A model generated the notes under the pieces. The model was not told the DNA's origin. It saw only the letters and a program-made list of their open reading frames with translations, and ran no database searches. Below are positions 41,197 through 50,335 of a DNA stretch of 64,000 nucleotides, in pieces. This DNA comes from an uncultured Pelagibacteraceae bacterium (GTDB lineage: Bacteria; Pseudomonadota; Alphaproteobacteria; Pelagibacterales; Pelagibacteraceae): contig CACOKN010000001.1 in NCBI GenBank assembly GCA_902627805.1, positions 1 to 64,000 on the forward strand, read 5' to 3'. Every line of letters starts with the position of its first letter. The stretch's first letter is position 1. Both the position numbers and the translations under genes were made by a program.

Positions 41197-42278
41197 TGTA
41201 CTTGATTGTCACTAGATCCTTCCCACCAGAGGTGGGTGGTATGCAAAATTTAATGTGGGGACTAGCTAAAGAAATGTCCAAAAACTTTATGACCAAGGTT
41301 TTTGCGGATTACTACGAAAATCATAACCAATTTGATAAAAATGAAAATTTCTCAATAGAAAGAGTTGGTGGAATTAAATTTTTGAGAAAAATAAGAAAAG
41401 CGCAGTTAATTAATGAATATTTAAAAGAAAATAAAGTTCAAGGCATTATTGCTGACCATTGGAAGAGTTTAGAATTAATTAAGACTGATAAAAAAAAATA
41501 TTGTTTAATCCATGGAAAGGAAATTAATCATCCTAAAGGTAGCTCTTTAAATAAAAGAATAAATAAAGTTTTAAATAGTGTAGAAAAAATAATAGCAAAT
41601 TCTGAATTTACTAAAAACTTAGCAGTTGAAAATGGTGCAGAACAAGAAAAAGTTATTGTAATAAATCCAGGAATAAATCCTGCTCAAGAACTTAACAAAA
41701 AATCATTAATTAAAGTTGAGAGTTTGCTCAAAACAAAAACACCACGCTTAATTACTGTTTCTAGATTTGATAAAAGAAAAAATCATGAAAAAGTATTAAT
41801 GGCTTTGAGAAACCTAAAGCAAATATATCCAAATATAGTTTACATTTGTGTTGGCTATGGAGACGAAGAGAAAAATTTAAAAGATTTGGTAAATGAACTT
41901 AATTTAAGTGGGCAAGTAATGTTTTTTAAAGAAATAACCGACGACCTAAAAAATGCTTTAGTGGCAAAATCAAATATATTTGTGATGCCATCTATAAGGC
42001 ATAAAAGCTCAGTTGAGGGTTTTGGAATAGCTTATATAGAGGCAGCGCAGTATGGAATTCCTTCTTTGGGTGGAGCTGATGGTGGTGCTGCAGATGCAAT
42101 TCAACATGATAAAACTGGTTTAATATGCGATGGAAACAATCTTGATGATATTTATTCATCATTAAACTCAATGATTGAAAATAAAAAATATTTACATTTT
42201 GGTAAAAATGCAAAAGAACTATCATCTAAATTCGATTGGTCCAATGCTATTGAACAATATAAAAAAATTTTAATTTAA
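41196..42278 (+). CDS. Glycosyltransferase family 4
   Basis: 360-residue GT-B enzyme. It starts LIVTRSFPPEVGGMQNLMWGLAKEMSK (glycine-rich acceptor loop) and has VSRFDKRKNHEKVL, then SIRHKSSVEGFGIAYIEAAQYGIPSLGG with the E-x7-E of GT4 retaining enzymes. Likely transfers a sugar to a lipid-linked or LPS acceptor on the cytoplasmic side. It overlaps the convergent tctA by 4 bases at its end. Confidence 0.9.
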   Translation: MYLIVTRSFPPEVGGMQNLMWGLAKEMSKNFMTKVFADYYENHNQFDKNENFSIERVGGIKFLRKIRKAQLINEYLKENKVQGIIADHWKSLELIKTDKKKYCLIHGKEINHPKGSSLNKRINKVLNSVEKIIANSEFTKNLAVENGAEQEKVIVINPGINPAQELNKKSLIKVESLLKTKTPRLITVSRFDKRKNHEKVLMALRNLKQIYPNIVYICVGYGDEEKNLKDLVNELNLSGQVMFFKEITDDLKNALVAKSNIFVMPSIRHKSSVEGFGIAYIEAAQYGIPSLGGADGGAADAIQHDKTGLICDGNNLDDIYSSLNSMIENKKYLHFGKNAKELSSKFDWSNAIEQYKKILI

Positions 42279-43777
42279 GGTTTATTTTTTGTAAAAGTTT
42301 TATAGATATGCCAAAGAACAATTAGAATTGTTGTAATCAATATACAAACTGTAAGAGTTCTGTCCCATAAAAACTCCCAAGATCCATTACTTAGAAGTAA
42401 TGATCTTCTTAGATTCTCCTCCATCAATCCACCAAGAACAAAAGCTAGTATTAAAGGTGGCATGGGAAAATCATAAAGTCGTAAAAATGTTGCAACAACT
42501 GCTATGCCGATCATTAAATAAATGTCAAAATTATTAAATGACATTACATAAATTCCTGTAATTGAAAAAAATAATATTAATGGAATTAGATAATTTTTTG
42601 GAACCGCTAGAATCCTGGCGATGTAAGGAATTAATGGTAAGTTTAATATCAATAAGATAACCATTCCAATATACATCGACATTATCACTGACCAAAAAAT
42701 TTCAGGATTGGTCATATAAAGTCTTGGACCTGGCTGAATACCAAAGCCCAAAAGTGCTCCTAGCATCACGGCTGTTGTTCCACTGCCAGGTATACCTAAA
42801 GTTAACATTGGCACAAAAGAACCTGAACATGCTGCATTATTTGCTGTTTCAGGTGCTGATAATCCATTTACACTTCCTTTTCCAAACTTTTCTTTTTCTT
42901 CATCCTTAACTAAATTTCTTTCCATTCCATAAGCTAAAAATGATGCAATAGTTGCACCAGCACCAGGCAATACTCCAATTAAGAAACCAATAACTGAGGA
43001 TCTTGGAATTGTTCGATACATTTTACCCCGCTCCTCTTTGTTAATTTTAATTGATCCAAGCTCGGTTAAAGAGACTTGCTTTGCTGCTGCAGTTGGATCA
43101 TTTCTCTTTAATATAATTGTTAATGCCTCACTCATAGCAAATGTTGACATAACTACTAGGACGAAACTTATACCATCTGTTAAATTCATATTATCGAAAG
43201 TAAATCTGGTGATATCTGAAAGTGAATCTTGACCAACAGACGCTAACATCAAACCAAGCACAACCATCATCATTGCTTTTAAGAATTGACCTTTTGAAGA
43301 AAAAGCTGCAATTGCTGTTAAACCTAAAATCATTAATGCAAAATAATCTGGAGATCTAAATGATAAACTTACTTTTGATAAACTTGGAGCCATAAATAAT
43401 AAATAAATTGCTGATAAAGTTCCACCGGCAAAAGAACTCCAGGCAGCTATCGCTAGTGCTTTACCAGCTTTTCCTTGTTGCGCCATTGGATATCCATCGA
43501 AAGAAGTTGCAACTGTTCCTGGAACTCCAGGAGCATTTAATAAAATTGAAGAAGTTGAGCCACCAAATACCGCTCCATAATAAACCCCAGCCATTAAAAT
43601 TAATCCAGTTGCAGGATCAAAGCCATAAGTAATTGGTATCATTAAAGCAATCGCTGTCATGGGACCTAAACCAGGTAACATTCCAATAATTGTTCCAAAG
43701 AAACAACCAATCATAACCATAAAAATATTTTGAAATGATAATGCTGTAGTTAAACCAATTAATATTCCTTCTGTCAT
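42275..43777 (-). CDS. tctA: Tripartite tricarboxylate transporter, large permease TctA
   Basis: 500-residue membrane protein with 11-12 helices. GTIIGMLPGLGPMTAIALMIPITYG and the repeat GVLPGAGATIASFLAYG are the duplicated TctA signature, and SGSFVPMLTLGIPGSGTTAVMLGAL is also typical. With TctB and the TctC binding protein it drives ion-coupled uptake of citrate or other carboxylates. The start overlaps the tctB stop by 4 bases; gene order is tctC-tctB-tctA. Confidence 0.95.
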   Translation of the reverse strand: MTEGILIGLTTALSFQNIFMVMIGCFFGTIIGMLPGLGPMTAIALMIPITYGFDPATGLILMAGVYYGAVFGGSTSSILLNAPGVPGTVATSFDGYPMAQQGKAGKALAIAAWSSFAGGTLSAIYLLFMAPSLSKVSLSFRSPDYFALMILGLTAIAAFSSKGQFLKAMMMVVLGLMLASVGQDSLSDITRFTFDNMNLTDGISFVLVVMSTFAMSEALTIILKRNDPTAAAKQVSLTELGSIKINKEERGKMYRTIPRSSVIGFLIGVLPGAGATIASFLAYGMERNLVKDEEKEKFGKGSVNGLSAPETANNAACSGSFVPMLTLGIPGSGTTAVMLGALLGFGIQPGPRLYMTNPEIFWSVIMSMYIGMVILLILNLPLIPYIARILAVPKNYLIPLILFFSITGIYVMSFNNFDIYLMIGIAVVATFLRLYDFPMPPLILAFVLGGLMEENLRRSLLLSNGSWEFLWDRTLTVCILITTILIVLWHIYKTFTKNKP

Positions 43778-44244
43778 CCCATCACTCCAATGGTTTTTAA
43801 GAAGGGATCCCTTAAATAAATTTCAAGAACTCCGTGGAGCAAATACATAAATCCAGCAACAAATGGGAATGAAAGTAAAAACATTAAGACCCACCTTCTC
43901 TCACCTAAAAAGTAATAAGAGGCAAATAAAAACAAAGATGTAGTTAAAAAGTAACCCACTTTTAAAATTGTTGCTCCGTAGATAATTGCAATAACAATTA
44001 ATAATGCCGTTTTTTTATATTCTAATGTTCTATGTTCAACTTTTATAGTATCTGGATCTGGCAAGATTAATTTTAATCCAGAAAAAAATAAACCAGAATA
44101 TCCTAAATAGATTGGAAATGTTCTTGCATTAAATGGTGCGTTTTCATCGAAAGCAAAAACTTGAATTTGATAAGCTGTATATAAATAAAATGCTGAGAAA
44201 ATAAAAAAGAGCAGTGATATAATTTTTGTCGTATTTATATTCAC
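43774..44244 (-). CDS. tctB: Tripartite tricarboxylate transporter, small permease TctB
   Basis: 156 residues with four membrane helices and the TctB pattern FNARTFPIYLGYSGLFFSGL after the first periplasmic loop. Family conservation outside this segment is weak, so the call rests on size, topology and its place between tctC and tctA. Its 3' end overlaps tctA by 4 bases; a short hairpin lies between it and tctC. Confidence 0.9.
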   Translation of the reverse strand: MNINTTKIISLLFFIFSAFYLYTAYQIQVFAFDENAPFNARTFPIYLGYSGLFFSGLKLILPDPDTIKVEHRTLEYKKTALLIVIAIIYGATILKVGYFLTTSLFLFASYYFLGERRWVLMFLLSFPFVAGFMYLLHGVLEIYLRDPFLKTIGVMG

Positions 44245-44260
44245 TGCTCTTTAAATTAAT

Positions 44261-44275
44261 TAATCCCGAGGATTA
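44261..44275 (-). other. Intercistronic hairpin tctC/tctB
   Basis: TAATCC (44261-44266) pairs with GGATTA (44270-44275) around a 3-base loop. It overlaps the tctC stop codon and lies 16 bases before the tctB start. No clear U-run follows on the minus strand. A similar but stronger hairpin follows the other binding-protein gene in this window; such hairpins can protect the abundant binding-protein mRNA from 3' decay (inference). Confidence 0.45.
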
Positions 44276-45253
44276 AATAACTCCTAGTTTTTTCATAAGA
44301 GCTGTCATTTCTTTTGTTTGAGTCTTTAAAAACTTAACAAACTTTTTGTCTGGGTTATAAATATTTACCCAAGCATTTCTTGCTCTTACAGCTTCCCACT
44401 CAGGAGTTTTTTGTACATCGCCTAACATTTTAGCAATAGCTTTTTTATCTTTGCTACTCATGCCTGGAGGACCAAAAAATCCTCTCCAGTTAACGAATTG
44501 TACATCATATCCCTGTTCTTTAAGTGTAGGTGCATCAGGTGCATCACCAACCCTATCAGGTGCAGTAATACCAATAATTCTTACTTGGTCTCTTGCTCCC
44601 ATAAGTTCACCCAAACCTGTAGAAATAATTTGAGTTTCTCCAGATAAAAGTCCAGCTAATGCTTTTCCACCTGCATCATAAGGGATGTAAGCTACAGCAT
44701 TAGGATCTGCACCAGCAGCTTGAAATGCTAGAGCACCAATTAGATGGTCCATACTTCCTCTAACAGATCCACCAGCCATTTTAATTGAACTTGGGTTTGC
44801 TTTGTATGCATCAACAACATCTTTGAAGTTTTTGTAAGGTGAGTCTTTTGCAACTGCAATTGCACCATAATCACCAATTACCCCAGCAATTGGCACAACA
44901 TCTTTATAAGATAAAGTTCCACTTCCACTGACATAACCTTTGTGTCTTGTAATTGATCTCAAAACTAGTGGTGTTGATTGAACTAAGATTGTATTTTCTG
45001 GCTTAGTATTAATCATGTAAGCAAGAGCTTTTCCACCACCACCACCTGACATATTTTCAAATGATGCGCTTTTTAAAAATCCAGCTTTTGTCAAAGCTTC
45101 TCCAGTACCTCTAGCAGTTCCATCCCAACCACCACCAGCACCACCACCAATTACAAAGTGTATTTTATCAATTGCAATTGAGTTAACTGTAGTTGTTGAT
45201 AATAAAAGAGCGGCAGAGAATAAAACTGAAAAAAAAGATTTAATTAGTTTCAT
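44273..45253 (-). CDS. tctC: Tripartite tricarboxylate transporter, periplasmic binding protein TctC
   Basis: 326 residues with a signal peptide of about 27 residues (MKLIKSFFSVLFSAALLLST...). The mature part begins DKIHFVIGGGAGGGWDGTARGTGEALTKAG, the Bug/TctC binding-loop signature, and later has YIPYDAGGKALAGLLSGETQIIS. It captures a carboxylate in the periplasm for TctAB; the exact ligand is unknown. GAGAGGA is a good Shine-Dalgarno before the ATG. Confidence 0.94.
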   Translation of the reverse strand: MKLIKSFFSVLFSAALLLSTTTVNSIAIDKIHFVIGGGAGGGWDGTARGTGEALTKAGFLKSASFENMSGGGGGKALAYMINTKPENTILVQSTPLVLRSITRHKGYVSGSGTLSYKDVVPIAGVIGDYGAIAVAKDSPYKNFKDVVDAYKANPSSIKMAGGSVRGSMDHLIGALAFQAAGADPNAVAYIPYDAGGKALAGLLSGETQIISTGLGELMGARDQVRIIGITAPDRVGDAPDAPTLKEQGYDVQFVNWRGFFGPPGMSSKDKKAIAKMLGDVQKTPEWEAVRARNAWVNIYNPDKKFVKFLKTQTKEMTALMKKLGVI

Positions 45254-45342
45254 TATTTCCTCTCGTTGTTATAGTTAATTAGACAGATTAAACATACTTT
45301 TTGTAATGTAGTCAACAAGCAAAGCAAGCGAAGATAGAGCAA

Positions 45343-46422
45343 ATGCAGAACATAATTCCCTTTAACCGAGAAAGTTTAAACCAATTATTCTCCAAAAAAT
45401 TTTTCATTGTAATCATTATTTCTATCCCAAGTGCGATTGTTGCTGATTTCTTTAAAATTCCTCTCGCCTGGATGATCGGTCCAATGATAGCAACTTCTTT
45501 GACTGCTTTAAAAGGTTTCCAAATAATAATGCCTAGATTAGCACTTAGCTCAATATTAATTATTTTAGGTTTACACATTGGAAACTACATAGATCAAAAT
45601 TTACTTAATCAGATGGTTAATTGGATTTGGACCACAATTATAATGTTTTTTTATATTATTATTAGCATTCTAATTGTTTCTAAATATTTACAAAAATTTT
45701 CTGATTACAAAGAAAAAACGTCTATATTTTCTGCAGCCCCAGGTGCTTTAGGACCATTAATGATTTTAGCAGAGTATGAAAAATCAGATTTATCTCAAGT
45801 AGCTACAGCTCATTTAATTCGATTAATAATTATAATAACTTTATTCCCTTTTATAATAGTAAGTCTTTACCCAGCTGAAGCTTTAGAATTAGAAAAATTT
45901 GATTACATGTCTCAAAATCATTGGGAATTAATTATATTAATTATTGTTTCATTAGTGTTCATATTTTTTTTTGATAAATTTAAAGTTCCAGCTGCACTAT
46001 TATCTGGAACACTAGTTGCAAGTGGAGTTTTACAAATATCTGACATCGCGTCATACAAATTACCTGATGCATCAATAAATTTTTGTTTATTAATTTTGGG
46101 AGCTTCTGTTGGATGTAGGTTTACAAATAAAACATTTAAAGAAGTGGCAAATAACTCTTTTCATGGATTAGTCGCAACCATACTTTTAGTTTTATTAGGT
46201 CTGATAGCAGCATACGTTGCTACATTTTTTGTAGATAATAACATTTTATCACTGATCTTATCCTTTTGCCCCGGAGGTATTTATGAGGTAGCAGTAATAG
46301 CGATTGCTTTTGACCTTGAGCCAGATTTTGTTGCTTTTCATCATATTATAAGATTGTTATTTATACTTTTTGTCGTGCCAGTGATTTTAAGAATAATTGA
46401 AAAAACTAGGTTAAAGAATTAG
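45343..46422 (+). CDS. AbrB-type membrane protein (duplicated AbrB family permease)
   Basis: 359 residues, about ten membrane helices in two similar halves: IPLAWMIGPMIATSL early and VPAALLSGTLVASGVLQ late, each followed by a regulator-like LGASVG/GAL segment, with FSAAPGALGPLMILAE and LSFCPGGIYEVAVIA. This is the AbrB (E. coli b0715-like) membrane family, unrelated to the AbrB transcription factor. These proteins often sit beside tripartite transporters, as here (divergent from tctC). Function unproven; transport is likely. The 3' end overlaps the GT9 gene by 17 bases. Confidence 0.82.
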   Translation: MQNIIPFNRESLNQLFSKKFFIVIIISIPSAIVADFFKIPLAWMIGPMIATSLTALKGFQIIMPRLALSSILIILGLHIGNYIDQNLLNQMVNWIWTTIIMFFYIIISILIVSKYLQKFSDYKEKTSIFSAAPGALGPLMILAEYEKSDLSQVATAHLIRLIIIITLFPFIIVSLYPAEALELEKFDYMSQNHWELIILIIVSLVFIFFFDKFKVPAALLSGTLVASGVLQISDIASYKLPDASINFCLLILGASVGCRFTNKTFKEVANNSFHGLVATILLVLLGLIAAYVATFFVDNNILSLILSFCPGGIYEVAVIAIAFDLEPDFVAFHHIIRLLFILFVVPVILRIIEKTRLKN

Positions 46423-47347
46423 ATAATCTTTCAAAAACTCTTTCAGCACTTAAGTTTTTTAGATCCGTAACTTCAATTGGTTTAAAATTTTCTCTTTCAA
46501 TACTTACTTTGTACGCTGTTGTATGTTTACCGAATAATGTAAGACCTTTGGCTCCTACATGAGCAGCTATGTGCGCAGGACCAGTATCATTTGCAACAAC
46601 AAATGAACTATCTTTTATCAAGGCAGTAAGTTGAGAAATATCTAGCGCTCTTCCATTATCCAGTAAAGCTAATGCATTAATATTTTTTGCTTCACTGATT
46701 TCAGTTGGTCCAGGAGCTGTAATAACTTTATATTCTTCACCATACTTATTCGATATTAAATCAATAAGCTTGTTGTAATAAGGCCATTTTTTAATCGTTA
46801 AATGAGGTGAACAGAAAGGAAATAATAAAATATATTTTGTTATTTTATAAAAGTTTTTAATTTCACTTATGTCTGAAGCAGCCCAATTAAAATCTGGCTT
46901 TAGTGTATTCAATGTACTTAATCCTGAGTCTTTCAATTGATATTCAAATCTTTCGAGAACAGAATTTTTGTCAAATTCACTTTTATTTTTTCCTGCTGGT
47001 AAAGTCGTTGCTGAGCTCGACCATATTTCCTTACCTGCTTTTGGAAAAAGAATATTCTTATAAAAATTAGTTCTAGATGAATTTTGCAAGTCAAAAACTT
47101 TAGAAAAGTTATGTTTTTTTATTTCACGCATTAAAAAATATAAATATATTAAATTAAACCTAGGTAGTCTTTTGTCTAAAATAACATTATGAATAAATGG
47201 ATTTTTTTTGAATAAATCAATAAATGGTTTTGTAGTAAGAAGATGAATTTGATCATTTTTATGATTTTCAGATATGTCTTGAATAGCACCACTAGCTTGA
47301 GATATATCTCCTAAAGATCCATGTTTGATAATTAGTATATTAGACAT
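46406..47347 (-). CDS. Glycosyltransferase family 9 (heptosyltransferase-like)
   Basis: 313-residue GT-B protein. It starts ILIIKHGSLGDISQASGAIQDI, the GT9 hallmark, and has DLQNSSRTNFYKNILFPKAG, FCSPHLTIKKWPYYNKLI and VANDTGPAHIAAHVGAKGLTLFG. WaaC/WaaF enzymes of this family add heptose to lipid A inner core; since no ADP-heptose genes are seen here, the sugar is left open. It is divergent from DUF6165 with a 32-base gap. Confidence 0.9.
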   Translation of the reverse strand: MSNILIIKHGSLGDISQASGAIQDISENHKNDQIHLLTTKPFIDLFKKNPFIHNVILDKRLPRFNLIYLYFLMREIKKHNFSKVFDLQNSSRTNFYKNILFPKAGKEIWSSSATTLPAGKNKSEFDKNSVLERFEYQLKDSGLSTLNTLKPDFNWAASDISEIKNFYKITKYILLFPFCSPHLTIKKWPYYNKLIDLISNKYGEEYKVITAPGPTEISEAKNINALALLDNGRALDISQLTALIKDSSFVVANDTGPAHIAAHVGAKGLTLFGKHTTAYKVSIERENFKPIEVTDLKNLSAERVFERLSNSLT

Positions 47348-47379
47348 ATTTATAACAAGATAACATAGTATTAAATTTT

Positions 47380-47769
47380 ATGAATAAAATTATAGTAGAA
47401 GTTTCAGTTGGAGAACTTTTAGATAAAATTTCAATTTTAGAGATTAAAAAAGAAAAGATTAAAGATGCTGAAAAATTAAAATTCATTAATAACGAACACT
47501 CTATTCTTAAAAATCAGTTAGATGAAAATATCAAATCTGATGAAAAGCTGAATAACCTTTACCAATCTCTTAAAGTAATTAACTCAAAACTTTGGGTTAT
47601 CGAGGATGATAAAAGACAATGTGAGAAAGAAAAGGATTTCGGGGAAAAATTTATTAAGCTTTCAAGAGATGTTCATTTTCTAAATGATGATCGGGCAAAA
47701 ATTAAATTAGAGATTAACAATCACACTGGATCAACTATCAAAGAAATAAAAGAATACACCAGTTATTAA
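47380..47769 (+). CDS. DUF6165 family protein
   Basis: 129 residues, mainly helical and charged: EVSVGELLDKISILEIKKEKI near the N-terminus, LWVIEDDKRQCEKEK in the centre and LNDDRAKIKLEIN later. This is the pattern of DUF6165, small proteins often next to LPS sugar-transferase genes; the function is unknown. It lies between the GT9 gene and the M24-fold gene, 7 bases before the latter. Confidence 0.8.
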   Translation: MNKIIVEVSVGELLDKISILEIKKEKIKDAEKLKFINNEHSILKNQLDENIKSDEKLNNLYQSLKVINSKLWVIEDDKRQCEKEKDFGEKFIKLSRDVHFLNDDRAKIKLEINNHTGSTIKEIKEYTSY

Positions 47770-47776
47770 ACCATTA

Positions 47777-48928
47777 ATGGGACTTCATTTTTCAAAAGAG
47801 GAATTTAGAGTTAGAAAATCGAAAGTTTTAGACTCCATGAAAGATCAAAACATTGATGCTTTATTAATGTTTAGACAAGAGTCTATGTATTGGTTAACTG
47901 GTTATGACACATTTGGATATGTTTTTTTTCAAACATTAATTTTAGATAAAAAAGGAAACACAATATTACTGACTAGAGCTCCAGATTTAAGACAGGCACA
48001 AAATACATCCAATATAAAAGACATTAGAATTTGGGTTGATAAAGATGGATCAAACCCAACCGATGATCTTAAAGTTATTTTGGATGAGCTAAATCTTAAA
48101 GGAAAAAAATTAGGAATTGAATATGAGGCTTATGGATTGACTGGAAAAAATACATTGAAGCTTAATAAGTCTTTAGAAAATTATTGTTCTGTTGAAGATA
48201 AATCAGACTTAATCACAAAGTTAAGAGTAGTGAAATCCAAAGAGGAAATTGTTTATGTAAAAAAAGCTGCAGAACTAGCTGATCAAGCTTTAGATGAAGT
48301 TTGGAAATATGCCAAAGCAGGTGTCAATGAGTCTAAGATTTTAGCTGAAATGAATAAAGTTATATTTGAAGGAGGTGGAGATTATCCTGCAAATGAATTT
48401 ATTATTGGTTCAGGAAAAAATGCTCTTCTTTGCCGTTATCAATCAGAAAAACAAACTTTAAATGATCAAGATCAATTGACTATAGAATGGGCTGGTACTT
48501 ATAGACATTACCATTCAGCAATGTTTAGAACAATTCCTATAGGTAAAGCAGATCCTAAACATCATAAAATGCATGAGGCGTGTGTTGAAGCATTAAAAAA
48601 TTGTGAAAATAAATTAAAACCTGGAAATAAAATTGGAGAGGTTTTTGATGTTCACGCAAAAACTTTTGATGATCTTGGTTTTAATAAAGCAAGAATGAAT
48701 GCATGCGGTTATTCTTTAGGTACTACTTTTGCTCCAAATTGGATGGATTGGCCAATGTTATATACTGGAAATCCATATGTGATTGAGCCTGGAAATGTTT
48801 TTTTTATGCATATGATATTAATGGACTCGGAAAATCAATTAGCAATGAACCTGGGTGAAACTTATTTAGTCACTGAGCAAGGTAATCAAAGACTTGGCAA
48901 GCAAAAAATTGATTTAGTTGTACTTTAA
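47777..48928 (+). CDS. M24-fold (pita-bread) hydrolase lacking most metal ligands; ectoine-hydrolase/creatinase-like
   Basis: 383 residues, with a creatinase-type N-domain (1-150) and a pita-bread C-domain. Of the five metal ligands of M24 peptidases (Asp, Asp, His, Glu, Glu) only the last two remain, E337 (VIEPGN) and E361 (LGETYLV); the others are E237 (IEWAG), A248 (HSAMFRT) and Y312 (CGYSLG). Creatinase and ectoine hydrolase (DoeA/EutD) are known family members that do not need metal. GGGDYPANEFIIGSG resembles that group. Amidohydrolase on a small solute is more likely than proline dipeptidase. It converges with an amino-acid ABC transporter. Confidence 0.75.
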   Translation: MGLHFSKEEFRVRKSKVLDSMKDQNIDALLMFRQESMYWLTGYDTFGYVFFQTLILDKKGNTILLTRAPDLRQAQNTSNIKDIRIWVDKDGSNPTDDLKVILDELNLKGKKLGIEYEAYGLTGKNTLKLNKSLENYCSVEDKSDLITKLRVVKSKEEIVYVKKAAELADQALDEVWKYAKAGVNESKILAEMNKVIFEGGGDYPANEFIIGSGKNALLCRYQSEKQTLNDQDQLTIEWAGTYRHYHSAMFRTIPIGKADPKHHKMHEACVEALKNCENKLKPGNKIGEVFDVHAKTFDDLGFNKARMNACGYSLGTTFAPNWMDWPMLYTGNPYVIEPGNVFFMHMILMDSENQLAMNLGETYLVTEQGNQRLGKQKIDLVVL

Positions 48929-49599
48929 TTAAAGCTGTATTTCTTTTCTAAAAACTTAATCACATTATGGATTATAAACGTCATAAATAGATAAATACCA
49001 CCAGCAACAATAAATACCTCAATTGGTTTAAAAGTTGTTGAAATTATATATTTTGCTACACCTGTAAGATCCATTATGGTGACCGTACTTGCTAAAGAAG
49101 TTCCTTTCATCATTAAGATAATCTCATTTCCATAAGCTGGTAAAGATTGTCTAATAGCGATAGGAATTTGAATTTTATAAAAGATTACTTTATTTGAGAT
49201 ACCCAAACTCTTACCTGCCTCTATTATTCCAGGTTTAATGGTTTGAAATGCTGATCTCAATATCTCTGAAGTGTAAGCACCCGTGTTTAGAGCAAAAGCA
49301 ATTATTGCGCACCAATATGGTTCTTTTAAAATTGACCATAAAATTGTCGATCTTAAATATTCAATCTGACCCAATCCAAAATAAATAATGAATATCTGTA
49401 CTAAAAGGGGTGTACCTCTAAAAACATACGAATATCCATAAGCAAATCTATTGATAAATATATTTTTATTTAATCTTAGAATTGCAAAAAATAAGCCAAT
49501 GAATAATCCAATTATTAAAGAAACTGAAAGAAGTTTTAAAGTTATTACAGCAGCATTTAGTAACTTTGGGAGACTATTAATCATTAATTCAAGATCCAT
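48925..49599 (-). CDS. ABC transporter permease, polar amino-acid (HisM/OccM) type
   Basis: 224 residues, five membrane helices, and the EAA loop EAGKSLGISNKVIFYKIQIPIAIRQSLPAYGNEIILMMKGTSL typical of the His/Glu/Arg/opine permease family. Its start shares one base with the partner permease stop. It forms the channel with the next gene; the substrate would be set by the binding protein at 50336-51166. No ATPase gene adjoins. Confidence 0.92.
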   Translation of the reverse strand: MDLELMINSLPKLLNAAVITLKLLSVSLIIGLFIGLFFAILRLNKNIFINRFAYGYSYVFRGTPLLVQIFIIYFGLGQIEYLRSTILWSILKEPYWCAIIAFALNTGAYTSEILRSAFQTIKPGIIEAGKSLGISNKVIFYKIQIPIAIRQSLPAYGNEIILMMKGTSLASTVTIMDLTGVAKYIISTTFKPIEVFIVAGGIYLFMTFIIHNVIKFLEKKYSFN

Positions 49600-50291
49600 T
49601 AGTACCCCCTACTATATTTAACTTCTAATCTGTTAATTAATTTCATGCTCACAAAAGTAAGTAGTAAATACAAAACTGCAGCAAATGAATAAAAGAATAA
49701 TGGATCTCTCGTTGATCCAGCGGCAATATAAGATTGTCTCATGATTTCAACTAAACCTGTTACTGAAATTAGAGAAGTGTCTTTTAGAGTTATCTGCCAA
49801 ACATTACTTAGATTTGGAATTGCTAATCTTAATGTTTGAGGTAAAATAATTTTAAAAAATTTTCCAAATTTATTTAAACCTAATACATTGGCAGCTTCGA
49901 ACTGACCTTTATCAATTGATTGAATTGCTCCCCTAAAAACTTCAGTTGAATAAGCACCAGAAATTATTCCAATTGCAAATGCACCTGTGATAAATGCATT
50001 TATTTCAATGTACTCATTATAACCAAATATTGATGCAACAAACATAACTGCACCAGTTCCACCAAAAAAGAAAAGGTAAATTACTAATAATTCTGGAACA
50101 CCTCTTATTATAGTTGTGTAAGAATTAGCTATGAAATTTAAAAACTTATTTTTAGATAATTTTAATGGAGTAAAGATTAACGCAAAAAGAAAACCTATAA
50201 TCATTGCTGAAATTGAAACAGCTATCGTCATTAGAGTGGCACGAAATAACTCGTCACCCCATCCAGTATCTCCAAATGCAAGAAGTTCCAT
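49599..50291 (-). CDS. ABC transporter permease, polar amino-acid (HisQ/OccQ) type
   Basis: 230 residues with the matching EAA loop GQFEAANVLGLNKFGKFFKIILPQTLRLAIPNLSNVWQITLKDTSLIS. With the 224-residue permease it forms the heterodimeric membrane part of an amino-acid importer. It is separated from the upstream binding-protein gene by a strong hairpin, which could lower permease expression relative to the binding protein. Confidence 0.92.
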   Translation of the reverse strand: MELLAFGDTGWGDELFRATLMTIAVSISAMIIGFLFALIFTPLKLSKNKFLNFIANSYTTIIRGVPELLVIYLFFFGGTGAVMFVASIFGYNEYIEINAFITGAFAIGIISGAYSTEVFRGAIQSIDKGQFEAANVLGLNKFGKFFKIILPQTLRLAIPNLSNVWQITLKDTSLISVTGLVEIMRQSYIAAGSTRDPLFFYSFAAVLYLLLTFVSMKLINRLEVKYSRGY

Positions 50292-50294
50292 ATA

Positions 50295-50326
50295 GATTGG
50301 CGACTATACATTATAGTCGCCAAATC
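50295..50326 (-). other. Strong intercistronic hairpin between binding protein and permease
   Basis: GGCGACTATA (50299-50308) pairs perfectly with TATAGTCGCC (50312-50321) around a CAT loop, and the flanking GATT/AATC can extend the stem past a bulge. It lies within 10 bases downstream of the binding-protein stop on the minus strand. No T-run follows, so it is not a clear terminator; it is the kind of structure that stabilises the upstream mRNA segment. Confidence 0.7.
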
Positions 50327-50335
50327 TAAAATTAA

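Noticed and set aside
45312-45578. 88-codon minus-strand frame before tctC
   Set aside because: Mostly antisense to the start of the AbrB-type gene and without its own signal or domain.
47777-48928. DMSP lyase DddP (also M24 fold)
   Set aside because: DddP needs the metal ligands that are missing here, and this protein is shorter; a metal-independent hydrolase fits better.
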